Below, piece after piece: positions 1-11,178 of a stretch of DNA of 64,000 nt; positions within the stretch are counted from its first letter, which is position 1; each line of letters begins with the position of its first letter. This stretch comes from Brachypterus glaber (lineage: Eukaryota > Arthropoda > Insecta > Coleoptera > Kateretidae): positions 43,847,249-43,911,248 of the forward strand of contig OY294050.1 of the NCBI GenBank assembly GCA_958510825.1, in the 5' to 3' direction. The notes beneath the pieces were generated by a model that was not told where the DNA came from, made no database searches, and was given only the letters and a program-made list of their open reading frames with translations. The position numbers and the translations under genes were made by a program.

Positions 1-135
1 AGGTCGCTGAAACCGAATCCGATGTTAAAAATTCAAAATCTAAATGACTGATCCAATATGGTGTTTTAAGAGACAAGGCAATATCGCATTTTTTAAATAG
101 TTTAATCGAACTCAAAGATACTTAATCACATATTT

Positions 136-502
136 GGGGCTGCGGTGGCTCAGTCGTGAACACCTCGATCTAGTAATCGAGAAGCCGGGGTTCAATCCTC
201 GGTTGTGGAACAACTTTTTCACAGAAATAAAATACCGTCGTTTCCCACCACGTTGGCTTGTGCTGCCGAAGATCTAAGTACACAGTACAGAGAAAGGTTT
301 GTAGTGGATAATGCCGCACTAGCACTCGGACCTGTGTTACTACCCGGGGGCACCGAAAGGGAGCAGCAAGGTAGCTGTCAGGTCTGTTGGCCGAGCTCAC
401 TTTAGGGACTTTCAAGCAACCAGGATCTATACTAAGGCTGCAAGCGAAGATAATCCTTAAGTAGTTTGGCGCCGGTCCAAGTGCACTGGCAGCCAATAAA
501 CT
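136..502 (+). mobile_element. tRNA-derived SINE, family 1
   Basis: The 5' part looks like a tRNA gene with internal RNA polymerase III promoter: A-box-like TGGCTCAGTCG at 146-156 and B-box GGTTCAATCC at 189-198, with a self-complementary CTCGAT/ATCGAG arm between them. The roughly 300-bp body that follows is clearly more GC-rich than its surroundings and ends near an AATAAA at 495-500. It has no open frame with recognisable homology. SINEs are transcribed by Pol III and mobilised by LINE reverse transcriptase in trans. The 3' boundary is approximate and no target duplication was found. Confidence 0.6.
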
Positions 503-547
503 TTTTACATGTTTTGATATAATGATATACCATTTGTTGATTAAAAA

Positions 548-611
548 AGAAAGAAGTAGTTGGATTCAACTAAATTGTCTTAGTGCCTTTTGCTTGTAAG
601 CCCACGATATA
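548..611 (-). repeat. Terminal fragment of the 12.8-kb TIR element family
   Basis: The stretch matches internal sequence at about 12999-13028 and then the terminal inverted repeat seen at 13938-13968 (CTTAGTGCC, CTTGTAAGC, CACGAT). It looks like a terminal piece or deletion derivative of that non-autonomous element. Confidence 0.5.
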
Positions 612-1026
612 ATGGAATGCGTAGCATTACATATCTTCAAGGCTTGTTATTATTATAATCTATGTCACTAGCAACTGAAGTTGTCGTGCTTTAAACATGA
701 CACGATGTAAAATGGGGGCCTAGTTAACCAACTTGACCTTACATCTTTATATTCTTTTCCCAAGATGATTTAACAAAGGATAAAGAACATTTTTACACGT
801 AAAAACTTACAAAAGTAAAATTTGTCAAATCAAAACACAAATTCAAATTAGATTTGTTCGCCTAAAGACATTATTTTCAGAATAAGTGTAAACAGTATTG
901 GAAGTGAAAAAGTTTCCTGTTACTCACCTGGGACGAAACTTTTTTGCTTTCAAAACTACATGTGTACAATATGTCAAGAATTCTTGGTTAAATAATAAAA
1001 ACATTAGACACGGTCTGGATTAATGG
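611..1026. other. Intergenic, with two short dispersed repeats
   Basis: No gene seen. Bases 611-660 are repeated in inverse orientation at about 51165-51217 (shared core GGAATGCGTAGCATTACA). Bases 905-1000 recur in the same orientation at 25078-25175 (shared GTGAAAAAGTTTCC, ACATGT and GTCAAGAAT blocks). The rest is unrecognised AT-rich DNA. Confidence 0.5.
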
Positions 1027-1539
1027 ATTTTTTCTATTTTGCGACTCTTATAAGCTCATAATCACACGCATTTTGCGTGTTCTTATAGGCCCATAAGAGG
1101 TCTCTACTTTTTTTTCTGTTGGGTTGGCAACATACAAAAGCGTGCAAATGTCAATGTCGATTTAAGGTTTATTTTTTTACAAAATTTTGTGTTTGGGTTA
1201 TTTTTTACCGTGTTAAAATTGTGGACTAGTTAATTGCAGTGAAAAAAGAAGAGATGACTGTAAAATATATCAAAATATCATTTGTTCTTAGAATTTTAAA
1301 CATAGTGTAAACTGTAATGCCAACCCAAAACAAAAATATCTAAATCAGTCATCAATTTAAATTTAAGTTTTTTAAATTTTAGAGCAAAATAGAAAAAATT
1401 GTATAAAGCACTCGTTTCATAACACTTTTTTAGAGCACTAGTACTTTAGAAAACTCGCGGCTCGTTTTCTAAACTTGTACTCGTGCGCTAAAAACGTATG
1501 TTATGAAACTAGTACTTTAATATACTATAAATCAAAAGG
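1027..1539 (-). mobile_element. Two-hairpin dispersed element P, copy 1
   Basis: This is a ~510-bp non-coding repeat with three other copies in the window (23336-23600 partial, 32549-33027, 34251-34760). Relative to the others it is on the minus strand. One end carries a 55-bp imperfect dyad (1045-1099, CTCTTATAAG...CATAAGAG, apex ACACGC/GCGTGT). The other carries a ~96-bp hairpin (1414-1509, GTTTCATAAC...GTTATGAAAC, apex GCGGCTCG). No terminal inverted repeats or ORF join the ends. One end is A-rich, so a retroposed RNA is possible, but the class is unknown. Confidence 0.65.
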
Positions 1540-2102
1540 TTTAAAGGGGTAAAGGGTACAAAAGCAAAAATTTTGATAAAAACGATTAATTTTTTATTCT
1601 TACCGTTCGGTCATTTTCAAATGGTTACATATAAAAAACTACGTCAAAAACTCCATAGTTAACCAAAGAACACAAAAATTTAACATTTAATTATAAAATA
1701 TCAATTATTTATAATAAAAGTGTTATGATCTGTATATTTTATATGGTGTTAAAATTTTATTTTAGTATACTAGGTCTGTAAGCTCTGATTTTTAAAAGCA
1801 TGCGTGAATAACCTTGGATGTTCTATTTTTAAATTTCGACTCTCTTTTAAGTAATATCCTTGACTCTAACTTGTCCTATGTTGCTAGGGCAAAGATTCAA
1901 ATGTTCTCGCGAGAACCCCACCTAAAATCACATAAGCGTGTGTGACCTAAATATGCCTCATTTTAATTTATGGGTTTATCAAGAGAATAAAAAGAGCTCC
2001 AAATTTTAGAGGAGATCAGTCTTGAATAGTTTTTTGTCTTGTTAATTAAAAAGTATCCAGTAGTGTAAAAAGTGAAAATGTAGTTTCTGTTAGAAATAAT
2101 TT

Positions 2103-3932
2103 TTGAGAATTATTCTTGAATTAAAAATAGTTTTGAATTATTCATATGAAAAAAGTAAAAATAGCCCTAAAGACTTATGGGGTAATTTGAAATCCTGGGG
2201 TGTCCATAACCCCTTAAAAAAATCTCCTAATGAGCTACCACAGGAATTAAATGACGTAAATAAAATAAATGAATACTTCATTGACGCTGCGGGAAACTCT
2301 CAGGTAGATGAAAACTTAAAATCATCTTTTAAGGCTAACAGCTTTTTTACTGAACCCATAAAGTTCAAACTAGGTAATATATCCGAAGATGATATTTTCA
2401 AAAACCTGAATTTAATTAAAACAAATGCTTATGGTTTAGATAATATTAATGCTAAAATGCTAAAATTAGTTATGCCATTTTGTATTCCGGTAGTCAAAAA
2501 TTTATTTAATAAGTCTATAAGTAATGGAATTATACCAGAAGTTTGGAAAATTTCTGCTGTAAAACCTTTACCCAAGATAAATAAACCAAAAGAATTTAAA
2601 GACCTGCGTCCTATTAGCATTACATCAATATTTTTAAAAGTTATAGAAAAAATTATAGCAATTCGACTAAAACAATATTTGGAATCTCATAAAATTTTGC
2701 CAAAAATGCAATCGGGGTTTAGATCTGGATATAGTACTAGTACTGCCCTACAAAAGGTTTTGAATGATATTGCATTAAATATGGATCAGACTATGATAAC
2801 ATTTCTAGTTCTACTAGACCAATCCAAAGCATTTGATTTGGTTGATTTTGATTTGCTTCTAGCCAAACTTTTCTATATAAATGTTCGAGATAATGAACTA
2901 AAATGGTTCGAAGATTACTTAAAACTAAGGTCGCAAGTAGTTAAAATTAACGACAAAGAGTCATTAATTCTGTTTACTAAGAGTGGCGTGCCGCAAGGCG
3001 GCATTCTCTCTCCGATACTTTTTTGTATTTATCTTATAGATTTGCCTAATGTTTTTATTGTCTGCGTAATACATATGTATGCGGACGATATACAAATATA
3101 CATCTCCTGTAAGATAAATAAAATTAAAGAAACAATTGATACGCTAAACAGTGAACTCGATAAATTTTATGTTTGGTGTACAAAAAATGGTTTACGGATT
3201 AATCCAAGTAAGTCTGTGGCGATGTGTATCGGAACAAGACCTCTGCTTAATAAAATCAATTTGAATGAAATTAATATTGTTATAAATGGTTCCATTATCC
3301 AATTTGTTAATAATGCTAAAAATCTAGGTCTTTTTGTCGACTCTTACTTAAGTTTTGATTATCATGTTATGCATATATATAGAAAATGTTTTTGTGTATT
3401 GAAGTCTTTATATCAATTTAAATTTCTGTTGCCCGAGGAACTTAAACTAAAACTTATTAAATCTCTTGTTTATCCACATATAGAATATTGTTGTTCAGTA
3501 TTCTATAACTTCTTAACTGTAGAGAAAAAAAATAAACTACAAAAAATTCAAAATGCTTGTTTTCGGTTTGTCTGTAATGTCCCCTTTGGGGAGCACGTTT
3601 CGCCCTTTATCAATAATCACAATGAACTAAGAATAGAAAATCGTATAAAAATATTATTTGCTCAAAATGTTTTTAATATTTCAAAATCTAAAACCCCTGA
3701 CTACCTGTTTAATCTGCTTAATTTACGTTCCGAATTACACGACAGAAATTTAAGAACTGATAGCTATAATTTACCAAGATATAGACTGAGTAAATTTAAA
3801 GGTTGTTTTGAGTATAGGGCTCCTTCTTCTTTAAATGAGTTTTTTGAGTATTTAAATAGTTCTTCCTATATATTTAGAAGAACAATTAAAGACATAACTT
3901 TAAATTTACAAAAGTCTGATTATAATTCATAG
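2103..3932 (+). CDS. LINE reverse transcriptase, 5'-truncated
   Basis: An open frame of 609 residues encodes the reverse transcriptase and C-terminal region of a non-LTR retrotransposon. Visible RT motifs in order are LRPISI (about residue 168), QSGFR (203), SKAFD (241, with the first catalytic Asp just upstream), GVPQGGILSP (295) and the catalytic YADD (326-329). The C-terminal part (KLQKIQNACFRFV and later PDYLFNLL) resembles CR1/L2/Daphne-type LINEs; the clade is tentative. No apurinic endonuclease domain is present, so the copy is 5'-truncated, and the start codon is arbitrary: homologous sequence begins around residue 15. The frame is intact to a natural-looking stop, with AT-rich codons. 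The protein probably has no function alone but could be catalytically competent in its RT domain. Confidence 0.85.
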   Translation: MRIILELKIVLNYSYEKSKNSPKDLWGNLKSWGVHNPLKKSPNELPQELNDVNKINEYFIDAAGNSQVDENLKSSFKANSFFTEPIKFKLGNISEDDIFKNLNLIKTNAYGLDNINAKMLKLVMPFCIPVVKNLFNKSISNGIIPEVWKISAVKPLPKINKPKEFKDLRPISITSIFLKVIEKIIAIRLKQYLESHKILPKMQSGFRSGYSTSTALQKVLNDIALNMDQTMITFLVLLDQSKAFDLVDFDLLLAKLFYINVRDNELKWFEDYLKLRSQVVKINDKESLILFTKSGVPQGGILSPILFCIYLIDLPNVFIVCVIHMYADDIQIYISCKINKIKETIDTLNSELDKFYVWCTKNGLRINPSKSVAMCIGTRPLLNKINLNEINIVINGSIIQFVNNAKNLGLFVDSYLSFDYHVMHIYRKCFCVLKSLYQFKFLLPEELKLKLIKSLVYPHIEYCCSVFYNFLTVEKKNKLQKIQNACFRFVCNVPFGEHVSPFINNHNELRIENRIKILFAQNVFNISKSKTPDYLFNLLNLRSELHDRNLRTDSYNLPRYRLSKFKGCFEYRAPSSLNEFFEYLNSSSYIFRRTIKDITLNLQKSDYNS

Positions 3933-4100
3933 TTTTATATACTTTTCTTATATTTGTTTAAATTTGTTAGATTTAAACTTCTTTGTTTTGTTACATGTAT
4001 TTGAAATTTTTAGGGGGAGCTGAAAATCAACCCTGTTGAGCTCCTTCCATTTGTATATACGTATGCAATAAAGATACTTACTTACTTACTTACTTACTTA
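2112..4100 (+). mobile_element. Non-LTR retrotransposon (CR1/L2/Daphne-like) insertion
   Basis: The insertion holds the RT frame, a ~170-bp 3' UTR, an AATAAA at about 4067 and a tail of ACTT repeats (4075-4100), as in LINE clades that end in microsatellites rather than poly(A). The flanks TAGAAATAATTTTTGAGA (left, to about 2111) and TAGAAAAATTTTGAGA (right, about 4116-4131) look like a diverged target duplication. It lies inside the long-TIR element 1545-4881. Confidence 0.6.
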
Positions 4101-4740
4101 GTTTTTTTTTTAACTTAGAAAAATTTTGAGACTTGTAATATCAGACATAAAAATAATTTTGGACACTTATAAATATTGTTAGTATGGACACTGATAGAAA
4201 TTTTGACGATTATTAATTAACTTTGAAAAGTATTCTGTAAAATTATTTAAATGACTTATACGAACCAGTTCTAATATTTACACTAAGAAAAATGTTTCAA
4301 ACATAAAATGTTTTAATTTAGAAGTATTTAATGGAAAACTAATATATAATAGAAATTAGGATTTAAGGGCTTTGTATAGAAGTAGGACTTAGAAGTAAGA
4401 ATTGATCTTTCATGTTCTTGAAGAATTTATTCACATTTATTTATTTACGTTAAGAAGAAATCGTTTAATCTGTTCCCTAAGCCCCATCTTACTAGAACTC
4501 ATTAAGCTCCCGAATAAAGTGATAAGTGGTTAAGTATATTCTCCGCTCGAGTATACTTTAAATATGACAGAAGATTGGATGGCCAACCTAACTGAGTAAG
4601 TTATAATAAAAGTTATAATTAACCGCTCGGCTATAACCGAATTATATACCACTTCACAACATTAGTCATCGAATTTTTGACATCACTACAAAAGTTTTCA
4701 CATACACAAAGTACATTAAAATTTAAATATTGAACCTATC
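4101..4740. other. Interior of the long-TIR element, no gene
   Basis: AT-rich DNA between the LINE tail and the right TIR. A nested dyad around 4500-4655 has CG-containing apices (CCGCTCG) of the kind also seen in element P and in the hairpins at 16.9 and 45.3 kb. Confidence 0.4.
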
Positions 4741-4994
4741 GATTAACTATGGAGGTTTTGACGTAGTTTTTTATATGTAACCATTTGAAAATGACCGAAC
4801 GGTCGAAAAGCGTCATGGTGTTTTAAAATTAAAAAATTAATCGTTTTTATCAAGATTTTGGCTTTTGTACCCTTTACCCCTTAATACAATGGATCTTGAA
4901 CTTAGGAATTTCATAACTTTTATTCAAAAGGTTTGTTACTTCCATTTTTTTTCAAAATATCGTTCATGGATATGTCCTGAGTATTTTAAGACCA

Positions 4995-5862
4995 ATACGA
5001 AAATAACACAGGTCCACAAAATAAAAAAAAGTAGTCTGTGCTGGGGTTGAGACCCACCTACTTTTATGTATTTTGGGATACTGAACACGAATCTGTCATA
5101 AAAAAAGGCACTTCATGGGCTCATTTCTTTGCTACACTGAAAAAACTGTCTAAAATGGTAAAAATCTCATATTATTTCAGTGTAACAAAAAAATGAGGCA
5201 TTGAAGTGCATTTTTTTATGACAGATTCTTGTTCACCATCTCAAAATACATAAGAATAGGTGGGTCTAAACCCCAGCACAGACCACACTTTTTTTTGTGG
5301 CCCCAGACAGTTTTTCAAGTGTAGAAAAAAAAAGAGCCTATGAAGTGCCTTTTTTATGACAGATTTGTGTTCAGTATCCCAAAATACATAAGAATAGGTG
5401 GGTCTCAACCACGGCACAGACGACTATTTTTTTTTGTGGGCCCATGCTGTTTTTTCAGTGTAGAAAAAAAATGAGCCGATGAAGTGCCTTTTTATGACAG
5501 ATTCGTGTTCAGCATCCCAAAATACATAAGAATAAGTGGATGTCAACCCCAGCACAGACTTTTTTTTTGTGGGCCCAGACAGTTTTTTCAGAGTAGATAC
5601 AAAATAAGCCCATGAACTGCCTTTTTTATGGCAGATTCGTGTTCAGCATCCCAAAATACATAAGAATCCGTGGGTCTTAACCACAGCACAGACCACTTTT
5701 TTTTGTGGGTCCAGACAGTTTTTTCAGTGTAGAACCAAAATAAGCCCACGAAGTGCCTTTTTTTATGACAGATTCGTATTCACCATCCCAAAATACATAA
5801 AAATAGTAAGGTCTCAACCCCAGCACAGCCCACTTTTTTTCTTTTGTGGGCCTGTGTAATCG
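4995..5862. repeat. ~137-bp minisatellite with one inverted copy
   Basis: About five direct copies of a unit containing GAAGTGCCTTTTTTATGACA, then CCCAAAATACATAAGAA and CCAGCACAGAC, span 5165-5862. The GAAGTGC-like block recurs near 5203, 5342, 5479, 5614 and 5749. A sixth copy at 4995-5160 is inverted, so the left end can fold back. No frame is conserved. Confidence 0.75.
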
Positions 5863-8010
5863 TTTGAGTGCTTTTTGAGAAAATCGATTTTCATTTGTTT
5901 TTATATATTTTTTAATTTGATTCTTATTACGGATAAGGAAAGGATGAGTTGCGTTTCATTCATAGAACCGCCAACATGTCTGCGGCGCGATTTTTAATTC
6001 GTTAACAGTCTCAGCCTGACTAATTTATGTTAAAATGTGATTGTTATGAAAATATTAATACTTCTTAAACGATCCTATATATTTATTTGTACTACTTTAG
6101 AGCTATTTTTATTAAAATATTTTCAGATTGTGTTAAGATAATTCCACATCAAATAATATATGGATATATCACAGCAGACTTGATTAAAAAATACTATTTG
6201 CCAACTTAATTAAATTTTAAGTTTCTTAAAAACAAAAGACAATTGAAAAACTATATTTTTTAAAATTGCTAGGAAAAAAACACTTCCAAAATCTGTAATG
6301 TAAATTAAACATCCACTGCAAAAAAAAAATAAAAACAAATAAAGATTGATTTCGAAAATTTTGAAACTATATTTAATGATAATATCTAAGTTGATAAAAT
6401 CTAGGTTTTATTTATAAATTTTACGCGGTATTCTTTTCGCCGTAAATAATTTTATTTTCTTGTGTTTTACGCAAAATTTACAAATAAACCCTAGATAGTG
6501 TAGTATCAAAATGTTTCTACAAACTCACCCTTTAGAAATTTCAATGGTTCCAGAACCTTCCCATTAATTACAACATAAAATGTAATTTAGTGACTTTAGC
6601 TAACTAACTAACTAACTTTTTAGCTAGTTCTAGCAAGACCGGAAGTGAAAAAATATATTTTTTTTTCACGAAAACATCCCGATTTCTGTTATTATTACAT
6701 TAAAAAAAAATAGATTAAAATGTTTAAAAATAATGAGATGGTGCACTGTTTCCAATTTCCTCTGACACCCTGTATAGGGGTTGCCATGGTAAAAATTACA
6801 GATAATGTCAAAATATACTAGCTCTAAATAACTCTTGGACTTTTACAGCTTTTAAACCTATTTTCAAGAAACCCTGTATAAACATCATTTTACGTTTTGG
6901 ACAAACAGAGGGTTATGTTGTTAAAAACTTTGTTTTATAAACAGAGATTTACAAGTAAAAGTATTAAAAAGTCAAATAAATACATCCAAACGTACACATA
7001 ATACTTCCCCTCTTTAAAATAAATAAAAAATATTATATAGCGAGTGTACTGTTGTTTGAAAATCAATATTTCATTCAAACAACTTTATTTTACCGTCAAT
7101 TAAGCCTCGTAGCGAAAGGCGACGTTATTGTTGAACAAACTACATTTTACCTTTTGCATAAAAAATGTTGGGGCTGCTCAACAATAACCGTCAACCGGGG
7201 TTAGGTAAATCAGTTGAAGTCCAGTCAAAGAACTTTTACCTCAAGAAGTAATTTCAGACCAATGTTTATGAAGATGTCATCTTTTTGTTTGTTTATTTAC
7301 TAACAGAAACGCGATACAGCTTTGTGGTGTAAAATATAGCTAGTCGACTTTCAGGCTACCTAGTAGCGAGGTTGCGTAGTTTCCACCTTATCATGAATTC
7401 AAATCATTATACTTAAATTAAAAATGTAAAAAACTATATTGTGTATACTATAATTATGTTTAATAATATAATATATTTAAATCTATTAAAATTAAACTAC
7501 TAGTTTATATAAAACTCAAACAGAACTAATGTTTCTTAAAATTTACAATAAAATATCCAAAGTATATGTTTCCAATCGGCAACACTGTACCCCTGTCAGT
7601 CATTTTACGACATTAGACTGTGAGTTTACACATTCTTTCTCTCTCTTTACGCGTACTAAGTGTAAACAATAGTCACTCCCCACCAGCCCCTCACCGTAGT
7701 TGGTTCACGCTTCAAACAAAGCATACGGTAGATTTCATCATGTTCCTTCTTGAGGAAAAAGTTCTTTGAGTCCAGTCAATGACGGTTTTCTGCTCCGAAT
7801 TCTTTCGGATAAGACCGATTAACGTGAAATTTGAACAGTACTTAGAGGATGGCCCCAAGTAACAAAAGTGACCTAGTGCCGATGCGTGCTTTTACCCTTG
7901 GGGTGAATGTCACCCCTTCTCTTCCTTCTGGGTGGAAATTATTATACTCAAAACACGGGGATTGATAGAGGAATAAATTCCAAGTAAAAAGTTTCCTATA
8001 GAGTTATATC
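5863..8010. other. AT-rich intergenic DNA, no gene seen
   Basis: No coding region found. Small items: two end-like motifs with CCCTGTATA at about 6762-6776 and 6882-6892, a short AACT run near 6602-6620, and a ~24-bp inverted pair (CAAAGAACTTTT...CTCAAGAAG) at about 7222-7250 and 7745-7772. The 7560-7960 part is less AT-rich but has no open frame worth calling. Confidence 0.4.
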
Positions 8011-8011
8011 G

Positions 8012-8878
8012 ATAAGTCAATACTTTTTGAGTTATACGTGATTGAAAATGTTCGGTTTTCATCGAAGAAATGCATGTTTTTGAACAAATAACTCGAAAAC
8101 CTTACGTTTTAAAAAACAAATTCTAATAAACAAAAATAAAGCTCATAACAAAAACAAGAAGTTTGTTTTTTTTTTTATTTATGTAGATGTAATTCGAACC
8201 GAGTTATGGCTGGTCACTTCTTGTCCGCCGAAAACTAAAATCGAAGAATTACGGGAAAGCGGAAAAATTTTCGTGGACATTGTATAGAAAATTTTTCAAA
8301 GTACTTGAAAAGACATTTCAATGAAAATAAAATGGGTTGCTCGCTTTTTTGGAGAAACAGTCAGCAATAAAACCACCGGCTTTACCACAAGAATTGAAAT
8401 TGATCGTAATTTATAATTTACTTTATTTAAGTACTAGTAATATGTTCCAGAAGCCGACTTTTCCTCCAAAAAATCGAGCAACCATTTTATTTTAATCATA
8501 ACTCCCTTAGTTTGTATGCTAAAAACTTTTATAGAAGCTCATTTGAAAGGTGTTTTCAAGTACTTTGAAAAATTTTCTATACATTGTCCACGAAAATTTT
8601 TCCGTTTTCCCGTTATTCAACGTTGAATACTTCGATTTCAGTTTTCGACGGACAAGAAGTGACTTTCAACCAGCCATAACTCGGTTCGAATTACATCTAC
8701 AGAAATAAAAAAAAACAATCTTCTTATTTTTTTATAAGCTTTATTTTTGATTATTACAATTTGTTTGTTAAAACGTAAGGTTTCGAAGTTATTCGTGAAA
8801 AATCGTTCAAAAACATGCATTTTTTCGATGAAAACCGAACATTTTCAATCACGTATAACTCAAAAAGTATTGACTTAT
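8012..8878. mobile_element. Fold-back element, ~350-400 bp arms
   Basis: The left arm (from ATAAGTCAATACTTTTTGAG) is the inverse of the right arm (ending CTCAAAAAGTATTGACTTAT). Both hold matching blocks TTCGAACCGAGTTATG and TTTTTCGTGGACA-type sequence in inverse order around an unpaired centre near 8370-8460. No transposase and no clear target duplication; the SINE at 8880 abuts or interrupts the right end. Confidence 0.7.
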
Positions 8879-8879
8879 T

Positions 8880-9140
8880 GGGAGGCATGGCGTAGTGGCT
8901 AGCGCGTATGCATAGCAAGTCTACTATCGTGAGTTCGATTCTCACTGGCGCCGATTTGCCTTTTTCAGTTAATTAATAATTAAAATTTGTCGAAGGCGAT
9001 AAGTGAAACAGACACTCCCTAGAAACTGGTTCGAAAGTCAGTATAAGCCGGTGGTTCCCTCTACTACTAGCCCACACAAGTCCTGGACTTAGGGGATGCT
9101 TAATTAAGTAGAATAGTACGAGGTTAAACAAACAAACAAA
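8880..9140 (+). mobile_element. tRNA-derived SINE, family 2, full copy
   Basis: The tRNA-like head (GGGAGGC start) has A-box-like TGGCGTAGTGG at 8888-8898 and B-box GTTCGATTC at 8933-8941, followed by a ~170-bp body and a short CAAA tail (about 9128-9140). Further copies lie at 28240-28493 (minus, full), 31087-31200 (plus, 3' part) and 31217-31290 (minus, 3' part). The tRNA cloverleaf is imperfect, so this is not a working tRNA gene. Confidence 0.8.
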
Positions 9141-9560
9141 TATAACTTTAAAAACAAACCCCGGATTCCATCTATATTTAGGTACTGATTTTATGGAAAA
9201 CTAAAAGAGATAACTAAGTTTTAGGAGGGGGTTGAGAGGTGGATTTAATTTTTTGCTACATTTTATAGTTTCATTAAGGCCCACTTGTACCAACTTTTGG
9301 TCTTGGATTATCTCAGCTAAACCGGTTTTTAAACTTGTTTACTGCTTCTAAAACTCAAAAATAGCAAGTATAATAAACCATTGAATTTGCAAGCTCAAAG
9401 TCTATCCAAAGCAACCGAAAAAATGTTGGGGTGCTATTTAAAAAAAATAAAGTTGGGGGTAAGTGGTGGGGGGAGGTGTAGGGGTGGATTTAATTTTAGG
9501 CTACTTTTAATAGATATTATTGTAATAAAATCTATAATTTATTTGAGGCGTATATATATT
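9141..9560 (+). repeat. Partial direct copies of a G-rich ~240-bp unit
   Basis: Two partial copies (about 9160-9260 and 9340-9500) carry AGCAAGTAT, TTTGCAAGCTCAA, ACTATCCAAA-type and GGGGTGGATTTAATTTT blocks. A third, fuller copy lies at 10500-10757. The copies flank the palindromic element 9563-10483, which splits the array. Confidence 0.55.
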
Positions 9561-9562
9561 TA

Positions 9563-10483
9563 CAGTATTATTAATTTGAGCCATTTCGCCTCAATGATTA
9601 TTTATATCGATAAAAAATCTAAAACAGAAAATAAAATTAAAACTTTCTTATCAGGCGCACCTATTTCTAGATGCACTGGTAAGGTATTGCGTTTAAAATA
9701 ATACTTATCTGCTATATCTTTTTTACCTAAAAAATATTATTAGTCAATACCTTACCAAAGATTAAAATTTTTGCCTAAATAAAGAATTTTTAATAACATT
9801 CTTGATAAATCGTTAAAATAATTAAAAAAGAACGGAAAACTGAATAAAAGTTAACTTCTAACGTTTCGGGATCTAATCTGATCCCGTTTTCAAAGAAAAT
9901 TTTATTAGTTTTTGAAAGAATTTGTGCAATATTTGGCTTTATCAATCAAAATATGATAAATTTTTTTTCAAAATTAACTTCTCTACACGTTTCCAACAAA
10001 AACGCCTTTTCCAAATTAATTTATCTACACCTTTTTATTGTTACAGGTGTCTTTGTTTCAATTACCTCGAAATGACATATTTTGACATTTGTCATATTTT
10101 GATTGATAAAGCCAAATATTGCACAATTTTTTTAAAAAACTAATAATTTTCTTTGAAAACGGGATCAGATTAGATCCCGAAACGTTAGAAGTTAACTTTT
10201 ATTCAGTTTTTCTTTCTTTTTTAATTATTTTAACGATTTATCAAGAATTTTATTAAAAATTCTTTATTTAGGCAAAAATTTTAAACTTTGGTAAGGTATT
10301 GACTAATAATATTTTTTAGGTAAAGAAGATATAGCAGATAAGTATTATTTTAAACGCAATACCTTACCAGCGCATCTAGAAATAGGTGCGCCTGATAAGA
10401 ACATTTTAATTTTATTTTCTGTTTTATATTTTTTATCGATATAAATAAGGATTGAGGCGAAATGGCTCAAATTAATAATGCTG
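9563..10483. mobile_element. Palindromic fold-back element with TA duplication
   Basis: The element is almost entirely two inverted arms of about 430 bp, from CAGTATTATTAATTTGAGCC to GGCTCAAATTAATAATGCTG. It is flanked by TA at 9561-9562 and 10484-10485, as for Tc1/mariner-type insertions. Both arms contain GGGATC...GATCCCGAAACGTTAG-type sequence. No ORF is supported. Confidence 0.8.
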
Positions 10484-10499
10484 TAGATATTATTGTATT

Positions 10500-10757
10500 A
10501 TTTAAACTAGTTTTTGCAGAAATTGATTATTTCTTTTAGTTTTCGTGTAAACCGGTGCCAAATATAGTTAAAATCAGGGGTTTGTTTTAAAATGTTTTTC
10601 ACGACTTTTAAACTTTAAAATAGCAAGTATGCAAACCATGGTATTTGCAAGCTCAAGGACTATCCAAAACAACCAAAAAAATAGAGGGGTGCTACTTAAA
10701 AAAAAAATAAAGTTAGGGGAGGGGGTTGAGGGGTGGATTTTATTTTTGAATACTGTT
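10500..10757 (+). repeat. Third copy of the G-rich ~240-bp unit
   Basis: Matches the partial copies at 9160-9260 and 9340-9500, including AGCAAGTATGCAAACCAT, TATTTGCAAGCTCAAGGA and GGGGTGGATTTTATTTTTGA. Confidence 0.55.
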
Positions 10758-10764
10758 GTTGTCC

Positions 10765-11178
10765 AATGGCGATTTCTCTTGTTAGATTAGACAGGGACAA
10801 AAGTTCTACCCAAAAAGGATAGAAGACATACATACACTCCCACTTCCACCCAACCAAACAAATTCTGTATTTGTTCTTTGTTGAACAAATACAATATTTA
10901 CTTGGCCGGGCGAAAAGTGTAACTATATTATTTTTATTAAAGAAATTACTGGCGCCATCTAAATTTTAGTAGAATTATCTTATTCTGCAGATTCAAATTA
11001 GCAATGTTCGTTCGTGCCGCTCAGTGCTACACTTTCCGGCCAACCATATAAATACTGTATTTGTTGTATGAAAAACAAATACAGTATTTATTTGGTTGGC
11101 TGGAAAGTGAAGCACAAATGAGATAGAGATAGGGTAGACGTCTTTTGCTTCATAATTCTAGTTGTAGAGAGCTCCATT
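10765..11178. mobile_element. MITE K, copy 1 (414 bp)
   Basis: Nearly identical over its whole length to 49010-49423. The ends are AATGGCGATTTCTC and GAGAGCTCCATT, an imperfect inverted repeat. Inside are two hairpins, around 10848-10912 and 11037-11106, each with an ACAAATACAG-type stem and CCAACC/GGTTGG arms. No ORF is supported; target duplications are not clear. Confidence 0.75.

Larger units (their letters stand above)
1545..4881. mobile_element. Long-TIR DNA element with TAA duplications, LINE inserted
   Basis: Terminal inverted repeats of about 130 bp lie at 1545-1674 and 4741-4881; both begin AGGGGTAAAGGGTACAAAAG and share the later block ACCGTTCGGTCATTTTCAAA. The right arm has about 20 extra bases. 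The element is flanked by TAA at 1542-1544 and 4882-4884, a 3-bp target duplication typical of PIF/Harbinger elements. No transposase remains. Without the nested LINE the element would be about 1.3 kb, so it is non-autonomous. Confidence 0.7.

Noticed and set aside
170..496. Overlapping open frames on both strands over the first SINE
   Set aside because: The region is a tRNA-derived SINE; frames are longer only because it is GC-richer. No domain seen.
8880..8953. Functional tRNA gene
   Set aside because: A and B boxes are present, but the anticodon arm is imperfect and the sequence continues into a repeated SINE body found in several copies.
9381..9701. 106-codon frame
   Set aside because: It crosses the boundary between a direct repeat and a fold-back element and is low-complexity.
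9850..10195. Hammerhead-like GGGATC...GATCCCGAAACGTTAG in both arms of the fold-back
   Set aside because: The CUGANGA core is replaced by TTGAAAA and stem I is not found.
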